64,000 nucleotides of DNA from Fidelibacterota bacterium (GCA_004124475.1 SCKK01000016.1:1-64000); one strand, 5' to 3'; counted from the first letter of the stretch, positions 53,154 to 62,531 are shown. Notes: a model not told the origin generated them from the sequence alone. Made by a program: numbers and translations.

Positions 53154-54683
53154 TTATTTATTCGTTAAATCACCAAATGTGATTCCCTGGGCTAACGTCA
53201 TTTCACCTCCCCAGTTGATGGTATTTGTCTGACGCCTCATATAGACTTTCCAGGCATCTGAACCTGTCTCACGTCCCCCACCCGTTTCCTTTTCGCCACC
53301 AAATGCACCCCCAATCTCCGCCCCGGAAGTTCCAATATTGATATTTGCGATTCCACAATCACTCCCAGCGTGGGAAAGAAATTTTTCTGCATTTTGAAGA
53401 CTATCGGTAAATATTGCACTGGAAAGCCCCTGTGGCACGTCGTTGTGTTGACGGATGGCATCGTCTAGATCCTCACATTCGATGAGATACAGAATAGGGG
53501 CAAAAGTTTCTTCCTGGACGATGGGATAATCATTCTTCGCTTTAACAAGGGTCGGCTCCACGAAATATCCAGGTCTATCTATTTCATTCCCTCCGTATAG
53601 AATCTCCCCACCTTCTTTTTGTATTCGTACCAAAGCTTGCTTATAATCTTCAACACCTGATTCATTTACCATGGGTCCCATAAGTGTGTCTTTTTTCAGA
53701 GGGTCCCCTATTTTCACCTGACGATAAGCTTTAATTAAATGTTGGGTTACATCATCAAACATATCCTTATGGATAAACACTCTTCGTGTGGACGTACACC
53801 GTTGTCCGGTTGTACCCACGGCTCCAAACACAATGGCAGGAATAGTGTTTTTCAAATCGGCAGATTTATCGACGATAATGGCATTATTGCCACCCAATTC
53901 GAGAATAGTTTTACCTAATCTTTCTCCTACGATGCCACCAATTTTCTTTCCCATGGGTGTAGAACCGGTAAAAGAAATTAATGGAACCCTTTTATCCTTC
54001 ACGAGCAGATCCCCTACTCTTCTGCCACTTCCGATTATCAGGTTAAACACCGCCGGATATCTGAGGGATTCCGTTACTTCATTGCAAATATTCTGAACAG
54101 CAATCGCACACAAAGGAACGGTTGAGGCAGGTTTCCAGATGACCGTATCCCCACAAACGGCTGCAATAAAGGCATTCCAGGACCAGACTGCCACAGGGAA
54201 ATTGAACGACGAAATAACTCCGATAGGTCCAAGAGGATGCCACTGCTCATACATTCTGTGTAACGGACGTTCGGAGTGCATAGTGAGACCGTATAATTGT
54301 CTGGAAAGACCAACGGAAAAATCAGCAATATCGATCATTTCCTGAACTTCCCCGTCACCTTCCTGATTGATCTTTCCCATTTCCAGGGCGATAAGACTCC
54401 CCAATAAATCCTTTTTCTTTCTTAAGACATTGGCAATTTCCCGAACCAATGTACCGCGTTTTGGAGCAGGAACCATCCGCCATTCTTGAAATGCTTCAAC
54501 AGATGCTATCACTACTTTCTCGTAATCTGCTTCCGAACATTGATGAACCGAAGCAATCAATTCACCCGTGGTAGGATTGATGGAATCCAACCTCCCGGAA
54601 TCAGTGGTTTCAAACCATTGATTGGGACTAACGCACGCTCCGAAATTTTCGTTTTTTATACCTAATTCTTTTAAGAAATCCAT
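53154..54683 (-). CDS. L-aminoadipate-semialdehyde dehydrogenase (ALDH7 family)
   Basis: 509 aa from MDFLKELGIKNENFGACV (ATG at 54683); the longer frame adds 15 residues. ALDH7 features: GSTPMGKKIGGIVGERLGKTILELGGNNAIIV (Glu active-site region) and GTTGQRCTSTRRVFIHKDM (catalytic Cys). Oxidises the product of the neighbouring transaminase to 2-aminoadipate, so the two genes form a lysine degradation pair (lysine to aminoadipate) as in AmaB/PcD systems. Confidence 0.9.
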   Translation of the reverse strand: MDFLKELGIKNENFGACVSPNQWFETTDSGRLDSINPTTGELIASVHQCSEADYEKVVIASVEAFQEWRMVPAPKRGTLVREIANVLRKKKDLLGSLIALEMGKINQEGDGEVQEMIDIADFSVGLSRQLYGLTMHSERPLHRMYEQWHPLGPIGVISSFNFPVAVWSWNAFIAAVCGDTVIWKPASTVPLCAIAVQNICNEVTESLRYPAVFNLIIGSGRRVGDLLVKDKRVPLISFTGSTPMGKKIGGIVGERLGKTILELGGNNAIIVDKSADLKNTIPAIVFGAVGTTGQRCTSTRRVFIHKDMFDDVTQHLIKAYRQVKIGDPLKKDTLMGPMVNESGVEDYKQALVRIQKEGGEILYGGNEIDRPGYFVEPTLVKAKNDYPIVQEETFAPILYLIECEDLDDAIRQHNDVPQGLSSAIFTDSLQNAEKFLSHAGSDCGIANINIGTSGAEIGGAFGGEKETGGGRETGSDAWKVYMRRQTNTINWGGEMTLAQGITFGDLTNK

Positions 54684-55070
54684 TTTTATCAAGACACCTT
54701 GTTTATAGATATTTGTTTTAGAAACCAATAACGGTTATTGTGAGAATATTATCCTCAAAAAAGGCGGCGGAATTTAGAGGGGAATGTGTGGATTTTCAAG
54801 GGAATTGGGGGAAGAGATTTACCAAAGAGGTAAGGAGATCAAAGAGATAATAACTTAACTACTGTAAGCTATTGACCTGACGGGTCGAAGAATCAGTTTG
54901 ATGATGATTTTCGCAAATAATGATCAATTTACTAATCGAGAAAGAACTTGACGAAGTCCTTATCGCCCGTCACCTGTTTGTAGAATTTGAAGTTTGAATT
55001 AATATTACCCCGTTGTCGCAGCGCAGCTCAATCTGCCGAATTGAGTATGGGCACAAACAACCTGTTCGTG
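54684..55070. other. Gene-free stretch
   Basis: No gene, RNA or strong repeat recognised between the dehydrogenase start and the 3' end of the ABC ATPase gene. A+T-rich with a few purine-rich blocks. Confidence 0.4.
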
Positions 55071-56048
55071 CTACGCTACACTGTGATGAACATACGGACA
55101 ACGAACCTTTCGACTATCACTGACTTCGACAAATTCAGGCTCATCCACCGAACATCCTTCCACAGCAATACTGCACCTCGGGTGGAACCGGCACCCACTG
55201 GGATAATTATCCGGCGTTGGAACATTACCCGGAATGGAAGGTAAAATTTCCATTTTTTCATCTATTCTCGGCAGGCATGCCAGTAAAGCTTTTGTATAGG
55301 GATGAAGGGGTGATTTTAGAATTATTTCGGTGGGTCCTTCTTCGATTATCTGCCCGGCATACATGACCATAATTTTGTCAGAAACTTGTTTGATTAAACC
55401 TATATCATGGGTGATAAATAAAATTGCCATCCCTAACTGTTGTTGAATTTTTTTAAGGAGATTTACAATTTCGGCTTGTACGGTTACATCTAATGCTGTG
55501 GTCGGTTCGTCGGCTATCAAAAGGTCAGGTTTTCCCGCTAATGCCATGGCAATCATCACCCGCTGCCGCATCCCCCCACTCAATTCGTGAGGATAGCTTT
55601 TGTACCCCATCTTTGGATCAGGATACTTTACCAGATTTAGCAGTTCTATCACTCGCTGTTTGGCATGAGCACCATTCAGTTCTCCCTGCATTTTTACGGC
55701 TTCCAGTATCTGCTTCCCGCAGGACATGACAGGGTTTAATGATGTCATCGGTTCCTGAAAGATCATGGCGATTTTCTTTCCTCGGTACTCCCGGATTGAC
55801 TTTTTGTCAAGGGATACTAAATCCGTACCATTAAAGATGACTTTGCCACCAATTATTTTCGCTGGTTTCTGTAATCCTATGAGGGAAAGAGCCGTCATAC
55901 TCTTTCCACACCCCGACTCTCCCACCAGACCAACGGTTTCACCCTTGTTCATGTCAAAAGAGACATCATCCACAATAGGGAGAGATTTTCCGTTTGTGAT
56001 GATATGAGTTTTTAATCCGCTGACTTGTAGTAAGATTATTTGCTTCAC
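55071..56048 (-). CDS. Oligopeptide/dipeptide ABC transporter ATP-binding protein (OppD/DppD-like)
   Basis: 325 aa. Walker [16 protein letters not shown]-loop [11 protein letters not shown], signature [19 protein letters not shown], Walker [14 protein letters not shown]-loop ITHDIG, then the C-terminal oligo_HPY extension with its four-Cys pattern ([21 protein letters not shown]). Drives peptide import from the cytoplasmic face. The permease and second ATPase genes are not next to it, which is unusual. Confidence 0.93.
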   Translation of the reverse strand: MKQIILLQVSGLKTHIITNGKSLPIVDDVSFDMNKGETVGLVGESGCGKSMTALSLIGLQKPAKIIGGKVIFNGTDLVSLDKKSIREYRGKKIAMIFQEPMTSLNPVMSCGKQILEAVKMQGELNGAHAKQRVIELLNLVKYPDPKMGYKSYPHELSGGMRQRVMIAMALAGKPDLLIADEPTTALDVTVQAEIVNLLKKIQQQLGMAILFITHDIGLIKQVSDKIMVMYAGQIIEEGPTEIILKSPLHPYTKALLACLPRIDEKMEILPSIPGNVPTPDNYPSGCRFHPRCSIAVEGCSVDEPEFVEVSDSRKVRCPYVHHSVA

Positions 56049-56124
56049 TTAAAGAGTAAAGGTTCCGGGAGGAGCCCTATGAAACTAATTTAATTGTATA
56101 GGAATTTTCATTGTATTTGTAGCC

Positions 56125-56167
56125 AAGTGCCAGGTCCCGATGAATCGGGATGAAGTGCGTGGCACTT
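56125..56167. terminator. Nested hairpin, possible terminator
   Basis: AAGTGCCA pairs with TGGCACTT, and inside it TCCCGAT pairs with ATCGGGA. It lies in the gene-free 56049-56385, between the ABC ATPase start and the membrane operon's 3' end. Also in this spacer is the motif GGATCCTTCGGAT (56303-56315). Confidence 0.45.
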
Positions 56168-56385
56168 TTAGATTTACGATTCATATAAACAATCACGATA
56201 GTTGAGTTGATACCTGCCTGTGCTACCGCTGAAGCAGATAGGCGTGGAAATCTCGTATATGTTCGGCTAAAAAACGAGATTACTTCGCTCCACTCGTCTG
56301 CAGGATCCTTCGGATAATGACATTGTAAATTTAATAGGAGTCAAAAATGACATATTAGTTCATCTTTTTACCCCATTATTCTTAA

Positions 56386-57321
56386 TCACATCCCCACCCT
56401 TTTGAGAGCAGGGTCAATTAGCCACAACCAATCATCCATCAGAAACTCCAACCGAATGGCAAGTAACGCAATTCTTCCCATCACTGTGTATCCAAAGGCA
56501 GCGCCAAACGTAATCATTAAGAACCATATTCCTAATTTGGCTGTTTTACCAACAAAGCCTTTATGCTCAATGGAGAAAAAGAAATAGACAATTCCTGAGA
56601 GAACACCAACTATAATGATAAGGCTTCTTATAGAACCCCAGAAGTCAAAAGTCCCGGTTGGATCTGTTACCCAGATTGTGATAATGCTATTTCGAATCTG
56701 GCTAAGAAAGTCGGCATGGAGAAATCCGATTAACCGGATACCCGCCGTGGTACCGATGATAAATGCCAAAGGCCAACGACTTATCCAGGCTCCTTTGGGT
56801 GCCAACCTCCAGAGGAGCATTATGCCAAGGATTAAGGGAAATATATAGACATAATCTGCTTCAGCTTCCAGACCCGGCATTGCCCAACTTTGAATCCATC
56901 CCGGAAATAGTTTCCCCAGAAGATTAGGGATAATCGTTGTCCAGAATCCTACCACCATCCAGTAAGCGGCAGAGACACCCACAACCACCGATTCAGCAAT
57001 CTTATAAAAAGGATTGTCTCTATAGAGAAATGACATGATAAACAGGGTAAAAAACGCAGCCACCCAAATACCGATAGTCCGGGAAATACTTACTTTATAT
57101 TCGGTCTGATCAGGATTTGCCAACTCGGCAGTATGGTAATCTCTGGGGAGGGCATTATCATACCTTGTCCACCGGTGATCGGGATTGGGATCATCTTTAT
57201 TCACTTCTACTGCATGGATATAAGCTTTTCCTATCCCGTGTTCGGAAAATACCATTCTGCCTAAGAGAAAGAGACCACCGATGACAAATATCACAGTCCA
57301 AATTAGTTGTTCCCGCTTCAT
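56386..57321 (-). CDS. Multi-pass membrane protein, third gene of a conserved-looking operon
   Basis: 311 aa with about 7-8 TM helices (LIWTVIFVIGGLFLLGRMVF, IGIWVAAFFTLFIMSFLY, YIFPLILGIMLLWRLA, LIIIVGVLSGIVYFFF, LGIWFLMITFGAAFGYTVMGRI). One extracytoplasmic loop after TM1 is charged and Tyr-rich. Its ATG overlaps the stop of the preceding gene by 4 nt. Family not recognised. Confidence 0.75.
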   Translation of the reverse strand: MKREQLIWTVIFVIGGLFLLGRMVFSEHGIGKAYIHAVEVNKDDPNPDHRWTRYDNALPRDYHTAELANPDQTEYKVSISRTIGIWVAAFFTLFIMSFLYRDNPFYKIAESVVVGVSAAYWMVVGFWTTIIPNLLGKLFPGWIQSWAMPGLEAEADYVYIFPLILGIMLLWRLAPKGAWISRWPLAFIIGTTAGIRLIGFLHADFLSQIRNSIITIWVTDPTGTFDFWGSIRSLIIIVGVLSGIVYFFFSIEHKGFVGKTAKLGIWFLMITFGAAFGYTVMGRIALLAIRLEFLMDDWLWLIDPALKRVGM

Positions 57322-58199
57322 GCTTGCACCTCCCTCTCCCTCTTCCTCTCAGTAAAAAAGACCCAATTCGCAATAATGATAAGCAAGATAATCAGGATAT
57401 GGGCAACAAGTTGAGGTCCCATTCTCCGGCTTGCTTCAAGATACTTGGGATCAGGAATTTCCGCTCCATAAGTATCAACGACGATTTTCTCATACTCCGC
57501 TGCTCCCTTGATAGCGCCCAAAAGACCGGGAAGTTGTTGGGGAATGTAGGGATACAATAAAGGCGCTTGAACCCCTGTACACCCGGCTACTATTTTTATT
57601 TTGTCGGGATAGGGTGTTGCAGCATATTGGATCCACTCTTTTGTCCCTGCATATCCGGCGCTGACATTGATAACGAGTTCGAAATCCTGAACGGAGTGGA
57701 TTCCTGCCATCATAGGAATAGTATTAATACCTGAACCTTTATCATCCGTTGTATAGAGTTCACGAAGGTCGGTAACGATTACCTTTATGACTCCTTCGTT
57801 GCCTGGTTTATACCCCAAATTCATATAATCCACGCCATATTTCATGTGTGGAAAATCCGGATTGATGACTTTGGCAATGACATCATCAATCATTTGAGGT
57901 CCCACTGGCCAGAGGGAAATAAAATATAATTTCAACCCCTTAGAGGCGCAGTGATAGGTGAATGCGGTTGCCATCGGTCCTAACTCACCCTCGCTGGCAG
58001 GATCAAAATCAAATGCAAGCAGTACGGGATCACCTTCATTAAGCTGTTCAATCACATTAAATGTAGCCTTAGACAACAGGGATGGAACTTCAGGAAAGGT
58101 TTTCCCCGTTATTCCAATGATGTAAATAGGTATAACAACAGAAAGGAACATGAGCAGGAATATCCACCGCTTGTCTAAATTCTTGAAAAATTCATACAT
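57318..58199 (-). CDS. Membrane-tethered protein of unknown function, second gene of operon
   Basis: 293 aa: one TM helix at each end (IFLLMFLSVVIPIYIIGITG; LVAHILIILLIIIANWVFF) and an alpha/beta domain between, starting FNVIEQLNEGDPVLLAFDFDPASEGELGPM and containing ELVINVSAGYAGTKEWIQYAATPYPDKIKIVAGCTGVQAP. It looks like a Rossmann-type domain held on the outer face between two anchors. I do not recognise the family. Gene spacing: 3 bp after the first gene; overlaps the third. Confidence 0.75.
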   Translation of the reverse strand: MYEFFKNLDKRWIFLLMFLSVVIPIYIIGITGKTFPEVPSLLSKATFNVIEQLNEGDPVLLAFDFDPASEGELGPMATAFTYHCASKGLKLYFISLWPVGPQMIDDVIAKVINPDFPHMKYGVDYMNLGYKPGNEGVIKVIVTDLRELYTTDDKGSGINTIPMMAGIHSVQDFELVINVSAGYAGTKEWIQYAATPYPDKIKIVAGCTGVQAPLLYPYIPQQLPGLLGAIKGAAEYEKIVVDTYGAEIPDPKYLEASRRMGPQLVAHILIILLIIIANWVFFTERKREREVQA

Positions 58200-58202
58200 G
58201 AC

Positions 58203-58901
58203 TTATTCCTCCCCCGAACCTAAATATGAACGGTCAACACCCAATAATACTTTTAACGATGTGGATGCGACACCCAGTGCAATACCGATCATAATTGCCC
58301 GGTTACCGGCCGTGTTGAACACGCTCATAATGTAAACCGTCAAATTCTCAATTCTCAAGCCGCTCACTGCATCCGGAAGCCATGATGTCAGAAAAACACC
58401 GGCAAACGTCCTACCCAAAAGAATAATAAATGCTGTGACAAGCAGAAGAATCGCTTCCGTATTTTTTGCTCGGAAAGCTCTGAATGCGGCGGAGGCAATA
58501 TAAAAAGCTAACATGGCGAACATGGTTGCGGTCAGAGGCTTAAACGCATATTCATATAGCCACCAGAATGGACCCCCCAACTCTCGATATTCCCCGGAAA
58601 ATGCGAAAGCAGGGAATTGGGGATTGGGATGGACACCAATTTTTCCCAGTCCAACAGTAAGCGTCACCAAAAATGCCAAGAGGGTGATTAAAGAATAAGC
58701 CCAGCCGGGTACTTTATCTGATACCTTTTTCAAATGAATCTTGAGTAGATTTCCTCCTCCAAGAATGAATGCAATGGCAGCTAAGATATCAAACCAGATT
58801 GCCGCCACTTCTCCCCATCCTTGTGTAGCCGGAATAAAATAAGCCACGATCAGGACGAAACCACCCAATGCAGTAATTAATAAGGGTACGTTTCTTTTCA
58901 T
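58203..58901 (-). CDS. Multi-pass membrane protein, first gene of operon
   Basis: 232 aa, about six TM helices (LLITALGGFVLIVAYFI, IWFDILAAIAFILGGGNL, LITLLAFLVTLTVGL, and others), with GPFWWLYEYAFKPLTATMFAMLAF and a conserved-looking C-terminus NTAGNRAIMIGIALGVASTSLKVLLGVDRSYLG. Unknown function. Heads the three-gene set; the product probably forms one inner-membrane complex with the other two. Confidence 0.75.
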   Translation of the reverse strand: MKRNVPLLITALGGFVLIVAYFIPATQGWGEVAAIWFDILAAIAFILGGGNLLKIHLKKVSDKVPGWAYSLITLLAFLVTLTVGLGKIGVHPNPQFPAFAFSGEYRELGGPFWWLYEYAFKPLTATMFAMLAFYIASAAFRAFRAKNTEAILLLVTAFIILLGRTFAGVFLTSWLPDAVSGLRIENLTVYIMSVFNTAGNRAIMIGIALGVASTSLKVLLGVDRSYLGSGEE

Positions 58902-59086
58902 TTATTCAACTCTCCTTTAACTATTCAGTCTTTGTCACCCCATAGGGTCCCGTTGGGAAAAAAGCACAAAATTCACATCCTTATGCTTCTGGATACCATC
59001 TTCATCATAAACCTTAATTGGGTATTGTTCCTCAGTCTGTAACACTTTTTTTCTTAGTCTATGAAACAATGATTTTACATGATTTT

Positions 59087-59158
59087 TTCTAACGATCAAG
59101 CTCACTGGTGGCTATGGAGCGTATCGGAATAGCCATCCAGTGCAGCGCCTTGTTGGGC
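59087..59158 (-). other. Integron attC site
   Basis: On the minus strand GCCCAAC opens and GTTAGAA closes. CACTGGATGGCTAT pairs with ATAGCCACCAGTG, leaving one unpaired A in the left arm, the extrahelical-base feature of attC bottom strands. It follows the 3' end of the AAA ATPase gene by 28 bp, the place a cassette's attC occupies. Confidence 0.8.
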
Positions 59159-59186
59159 GTATATTGACTATCTACCGACACCCGCA

Positions 59187-61484
59187 TCATACCTTTTCAA
59201 GAAGAGCAAGAGCTTCACTTATCAATGGAACAAGCTCATCGCGCGTCAGCTTCTTTGAAGGAGCATCCACAATTTCGCCGTGATGAGGACCGTTCGTGAC
59301 GTTGCACAGGTCGAATAGTTTAGGTTTCAGTGCTGCGTCTAGAAGCCCTGCGCCAAAAAGAGTTTCAAGTAGCTTCGCCAACCCCTTCTTCTGTTTGATG
59401 TCAGCAGTCAAGGTCCGGTAGTACTTTGTTTTCAAAACGACCTCAAATACCTTGCGGATATTGCCTTGCATCGTGTCAGGTGCTGAGCCGAAGTCTTCAA
59501 GAACGTACCGCTGCATGGCTTCCACCATCTTGGCGTGTTCGCCCTTCCGGTCTTCTTCCACGTCAAACGGCTCAAGCCAGCTTCCGTTGGTTTTGTCCGA
59601 GCGTATTTGCAGGACGGTATTGTCTGGAATCTTGTCGAACACCATCCGCAGGAAGTCCTTATTGTGCGTGAATACACAAAGTTGGTTGAGCTTGGGCGAC
59701 AATTCGAGAAGAACCCTTGCCGTTGCTTCCCGCCGAGTTTCGTCCAGGCTTGAAAGTGGGTCATCAAGAATCACGACTTGCTTGTCCAGGTCTGGCGTCT
59801 TCTCCAGTGACGAGATGAAGAATGCAAAGGCCAAAGTACTCTTGTCACCCTCACTGAGCGTATTCTTGAAACAGGGCGCGTCATCCTGCCTGACTTTCAA
59901 AGGGACTTTCCTGTTGAGGATAAGAAAACCGAAATCGCTGTAGGATTCGTTGGCCCGTTCGTCTGTCTTTCCCTTGAGGTCGGTAATTGTGAAATCTGCT
60001 CCCAGGGTCACAAGCAAGTTATTGATCCGTTTCTGGTAGGTGTCGAAAATGGTCTTGGTGTAAGTCTCAAGCTCCTTCTGCTTTGCGTCCTTCTTGACGA
60101 GCAGGTCACTAGCATCATTCTTGGCTATCGGATAATCAGTTGCCCACTTCTTCCACTCCGCCTTGAAACGTTTCTCAATCTCGCGCTCCTTCGCCAAGAC
60201 AACCTGTAAGGTATCGACATCTGATTTCGGCAGCTTGTCGACGTAATCCTTCGCCTTTGCCGTGAAATCCATCACGGCCTTGTTGTACGATTCGACCGAA
60301 GTTTTGAGGGATTCAAGAGCTGCGTCCATCGTGTCGAACTGCGAGAGGTCGCCATCAGCATTGGGGTCTTTATGCTTCTTCTCCAACTCGGCCAGAACCT
60401 TGGATTTTGAGGCCGTGAGCTTAGTCCTGGCCGTTTCTACGAAGGCAGATGTATCGGGTAAAACCTCCGCGCCGATGAATGGTTCCCATTGCTTCACTGT
60501 TGCTGTGTTCGCGTTGTTCGAAGACAAAAGGGCCGTCAGTTCGTTTTCGATATTCCAGTTGTCGAGACTTACCGCCGCCTGGCTCAGTTCGGTTTGGAAT
60601 GAGCGGAAGGCGTCGTCAAAAAATTCGCGATATGCTTCAAGGAGGTTGGCTGCCGTCTTCAAATCCTGACCGCAGAAGGGGCAATCTGCATGTACAAGGT
60701 CAAGACCCTGCCTGACGAATTCCTTTGCGCGGCTCTTATCAGAAATATTCTTATCAATATGCTCAAGAACGAGCTTCTCGGCCGCTTCATGCGCGGCGGC
60801 AAGCTTCTTAGCGGCCAACGTTTTCGCCGTCGATAAATCAAAAGCTGGCATAGCGATTGCGCTGGGCAAATCCAAGGCCCGGACCTGAGTTTCAGTTTCT
60901 TTAGATTTGATGTCCTTCTCAAGCTTTTCAATCCGCGCTGTGACGTCCGCTTCCTCTGTGGTGTGAATGGCCAGAAACGCATCAAGGGCATGATGCACGA
61001 ATCCTCCCCTATTAAACTCAGTACGAAGCCCCTCGAATCGCAGTCGCTTGTTCTTCTCCTTCGTTTTGAGCGCTGACAGTTCTTCCGCGAGTTTGACGCC
61101 TGCTGCACCGATAATGATTCTATGTAGATTCTTGCGGTGCTCGTGCTCGATTTCATGGGAAAGGATGTTGGCGTGGATAAAGGGCACGTCGAATATTTGG
61201 ATTGCTGGACAGGTCTTGTCCCATCGGTTCCCGTTGAAGACATGGTTCACTCCATCAATGATGATAACAGCCTCCGGCAAGGCAATGATGCCCAATGTCT
61301 TGCGCGCCCGAATAACTTTCGGGTCATTGTCGCGAAGCGAGCATAAAACACTGACAAGAGTTGACTTCCCGTAAGCGTTTGGTGCGAAAAGAAACGTATT
61401 CTTGTGCAAGTCCAATCCATCGCCCTTGGCTGAGTAGTCGTAGAACTTACCAATGTTCTTCAAGCGCCTAATCTTGGTAATCAT
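59187..61484 (-). CDS. AAA_13/RloC-like ATPase, candidate anticodon-nuclease-type defence protein
   Basis: 765 aa. Walker A FAPNAYGKSTLV near residue 35, long coiled-coil with a zinc-hook-like CPFCGQ near 270, then SEGDKSTLAFAFFIS (ABC-type signature), VVILDDPLSSLDETRREAT (Walker B) and FTHNKDFLR. This order is that of SMC-like AAA_13 proteins such as PrrC and RloC. The C-terminal 100 residues contain R-K-V-F-E and, 57 residues on, N-G-P-H-H-G-E, which could match the RxxxE...H triad of anticodon nucleases; this is suggestive only. The DNA is visibly richer in G+C than its neighbours, consistent with recent transfer. attC sites lie on both sides. Confidence 0.82.
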   Translation of the reverse strand: MITKIRRLKNIGKFYDYSAKGDGLDLHKNTFLFAPNAYGKSTLVSVLCSLRDNDPKVIRARKTLGIIALPEAVIIIDGVNHVFNGNRWDKTCPAIQIFDVPFIHANILSHEIEHEHRKNLHRIIIGAAGVKLAEELSALKTKEKNKRLRFEGLRTEFNRGGFVHHALDAFLAIHTTEEADVTARIEKLEKDIKSKETETQVRALDLPSAIAMPAFDLSTAKTLAAKKLAAAHEAAEKLVLEHIDKNISDKSRAKEFVRQGLDLVHADCPFCGQDLKTAANLLEAYREFFDDAFRSFQTELSQAAVSLDNWNIENELTALLSSNNANTATVKQWEPFIGAEVLPDTSAFVETARTKLTASKSKVLAELEKKHKDPNADGDLSQFDTMDAALESLKTSVESYNKAVMDFTAKAKDYVDKLPKSDVDTLQVVLAKEREIEKRFKAEWKKWATDYPIAKNDASDLLVKKDAKQKELETYTKTIFDTYQKRINNLLVTLGADFTITDLKGKTDERANESYSDFGFLILNRKVPLKVRQDDAPCFKNTLSEGDKSTLAFAFFISSLEKTPDLDKQVVILDDPLSSLDETRREATARVLLELSPKLNQLCVFTHNKDFLRMVFDKIPDNTVLQIRSDKTNGSWLEPFDVEEDRKGEHAKMVEAMQRYVLEDFGSAPDTMQGNIRKVFEVVLKTKYYRTLTADIKQKKGLAKLLETLFGAGLLDAALKPKLFDLCNVTNGPHHGEIVDAPSKKLTRDELVPLISEALALLEKV

Positions 61485-61507
61485 CTGATCCTATCTGCCC
61501 TTATTAC

Positions 61508-61587
61508 GCCCAACGCGGAGCTGAGCAGATTTCCGCTCCGGTGCCCCAGGTTGTATGCGGAAATTCTGCTCCAGCGGATTGTTATGT
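61508..61587 (-). other. Integron attC site
   Basis: On the minus strand ACATAAC opens and GTTGGGC (a perfect GTTRRRY core) closes. GCTGGAGCAGAATTTCCGC pairs with GCGGAAATCTGCTCAGC, with unpaired G and A in the left arm. It follows the 268-aa gene by 16 bp and precedes the AAA gene by 24 bp. Confidence 0.85.
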
Positions 61588-61603
61588 GTTTGATTTTCCA
61601 AAA

Positions 61604-62410
61604 TTATTTATTCCTGGATATGGTGACTTTTTTCAAATTTTTTATTGGTGGATAACCTCTGGCTATTCGCATTTTTTGTATTGAATTTGCTGTCGCCTCA
61701 TAATGGATTAAGTATTTTTGAGGCGAGTCCTTCCACATCTCTTGAAAATTTCTCCAGGCCTCCTTTTCATCAGTAATATTGTATTCCCAATAATTAATTT
61801 CTTTTGAAACTCCAACGGAGTTATTGATTTCATGTGACTCACAGTTTTGAATAATGAATTCAGTATTTGATAGTTCTTCAAAAAGTGGTTCTATTGACGG
61901 ATGAATTAAAACACGCATACCCTTAATACCACAAGATTCTGTATGAAATGCTTTAACCACTCCAGTGCCCAAAAAATGCGAGGCATGTTCGCCGGAGTCT
62001 AGTTTTATATCTGTTTTAAATCTTAGCGTTTCAAACGATCCTAATGCAATTCCTGCTCTTACAGGAACTTTATTTCTTAAGAAACCACACATTAAATTAG
62101 TAACTATTTTTACCGCATCATTTAAATATTTAGTTGATATATACGCAGAATCTGAAAATGTTATTGATGTAAACTTGCTGTTCAGCTTGGCAAGGTTAAA
62201 TCCACTTTGTAAAATAAAATGGAATTTTGAAAATACCTCTTCTAATTTATTGGGTTTTCTCTCTTCAATAATGATTCCACTAAATATTTGGTCAAGGGGG
62301 CCTTCATAATCCACAATCCTTTCAATATCAAGGCTATTTTCAAGAGTTAAATTAGAAAAACCTAATACATCTACAAAAATTACGATTTTTTCTTGTAAAG
62401 TCGTCATCAT
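61604..62410 (-). CDS. Class III nucleotidyl-cyclase-like protein, integron cassette gene
   Basis: 268 aa. The domain starts KIVIFVDVLGFSNL, has FSDSAYIS about 75 residues later, then VPVRAGIALGSF and LGTGVVKAFHTES. The Asp of FVDxxGFS and that of SDS sit where class III cyclases place their two metal-binding Asp. Proteins with this F(V/I)D(V/I)LGF...SDS...(R)(A/G)GI(A/T)(L/I)G layout are frequent in defence islands, sometimes as hypothetical proteins. Cyclase activity is not shown. It carries its own attC, so it is a single-gene cassette. Confidence 0.65.
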   Translation of the reverse strand: MMTTLQEKIVIFVDVLGFSNLTLENSLDIERIVDYEGPLDQIFSGIIIEERKPNKLEEVFSKFHFILQSGFNLAKLNSKFTSITFSDSAYISTKYLNDAVKIVTNLMCGFLRNKVPVRAGIALGSFETLRFKTDIKLDSGEHASHFLGTGVVKAFHTESCGIKGMRVLIHPSIEPLFEELSNTEFIIQNCESHEINNSVGVSKEINYWEYNITDEKEAWRNFQEMWKDSPQKYLIHYEATANSIQKMRIARGYPPIKNLKKVTISRNK

Positions 62411-62531
62411 AAATTAAGGCTCTGTTAATTCAATATTTCATATTCAATATATTGTTAAACACATAACAGATGAAATAACCTGCACCGATACTTTGGGATC
62501 AGGGTGATTGGTGGTTAAACGGTTTTGATAC

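Noticed and set aside
58925-59045. Short minus-strand frame (QTEEQYPIKVYDEDG...) after the first attC
   Set aside because: Looks somewhat protein-like and may be the tail of a lost gene, but at under 40 codons with no homologue I recognise it is not supported.
59432-61374. Several 100-190-codon frames overlapping the AAA ATPase gene
   Set aside because: Higher G+C lowers stop frequency here; the AAA frame has all the motifs, and the others show none.
62455-62520. Possible third attC after the hicAB remnant
   Set aside because: TTTAACC and GTTATG ends are present, but the arms do not pair convincingly.
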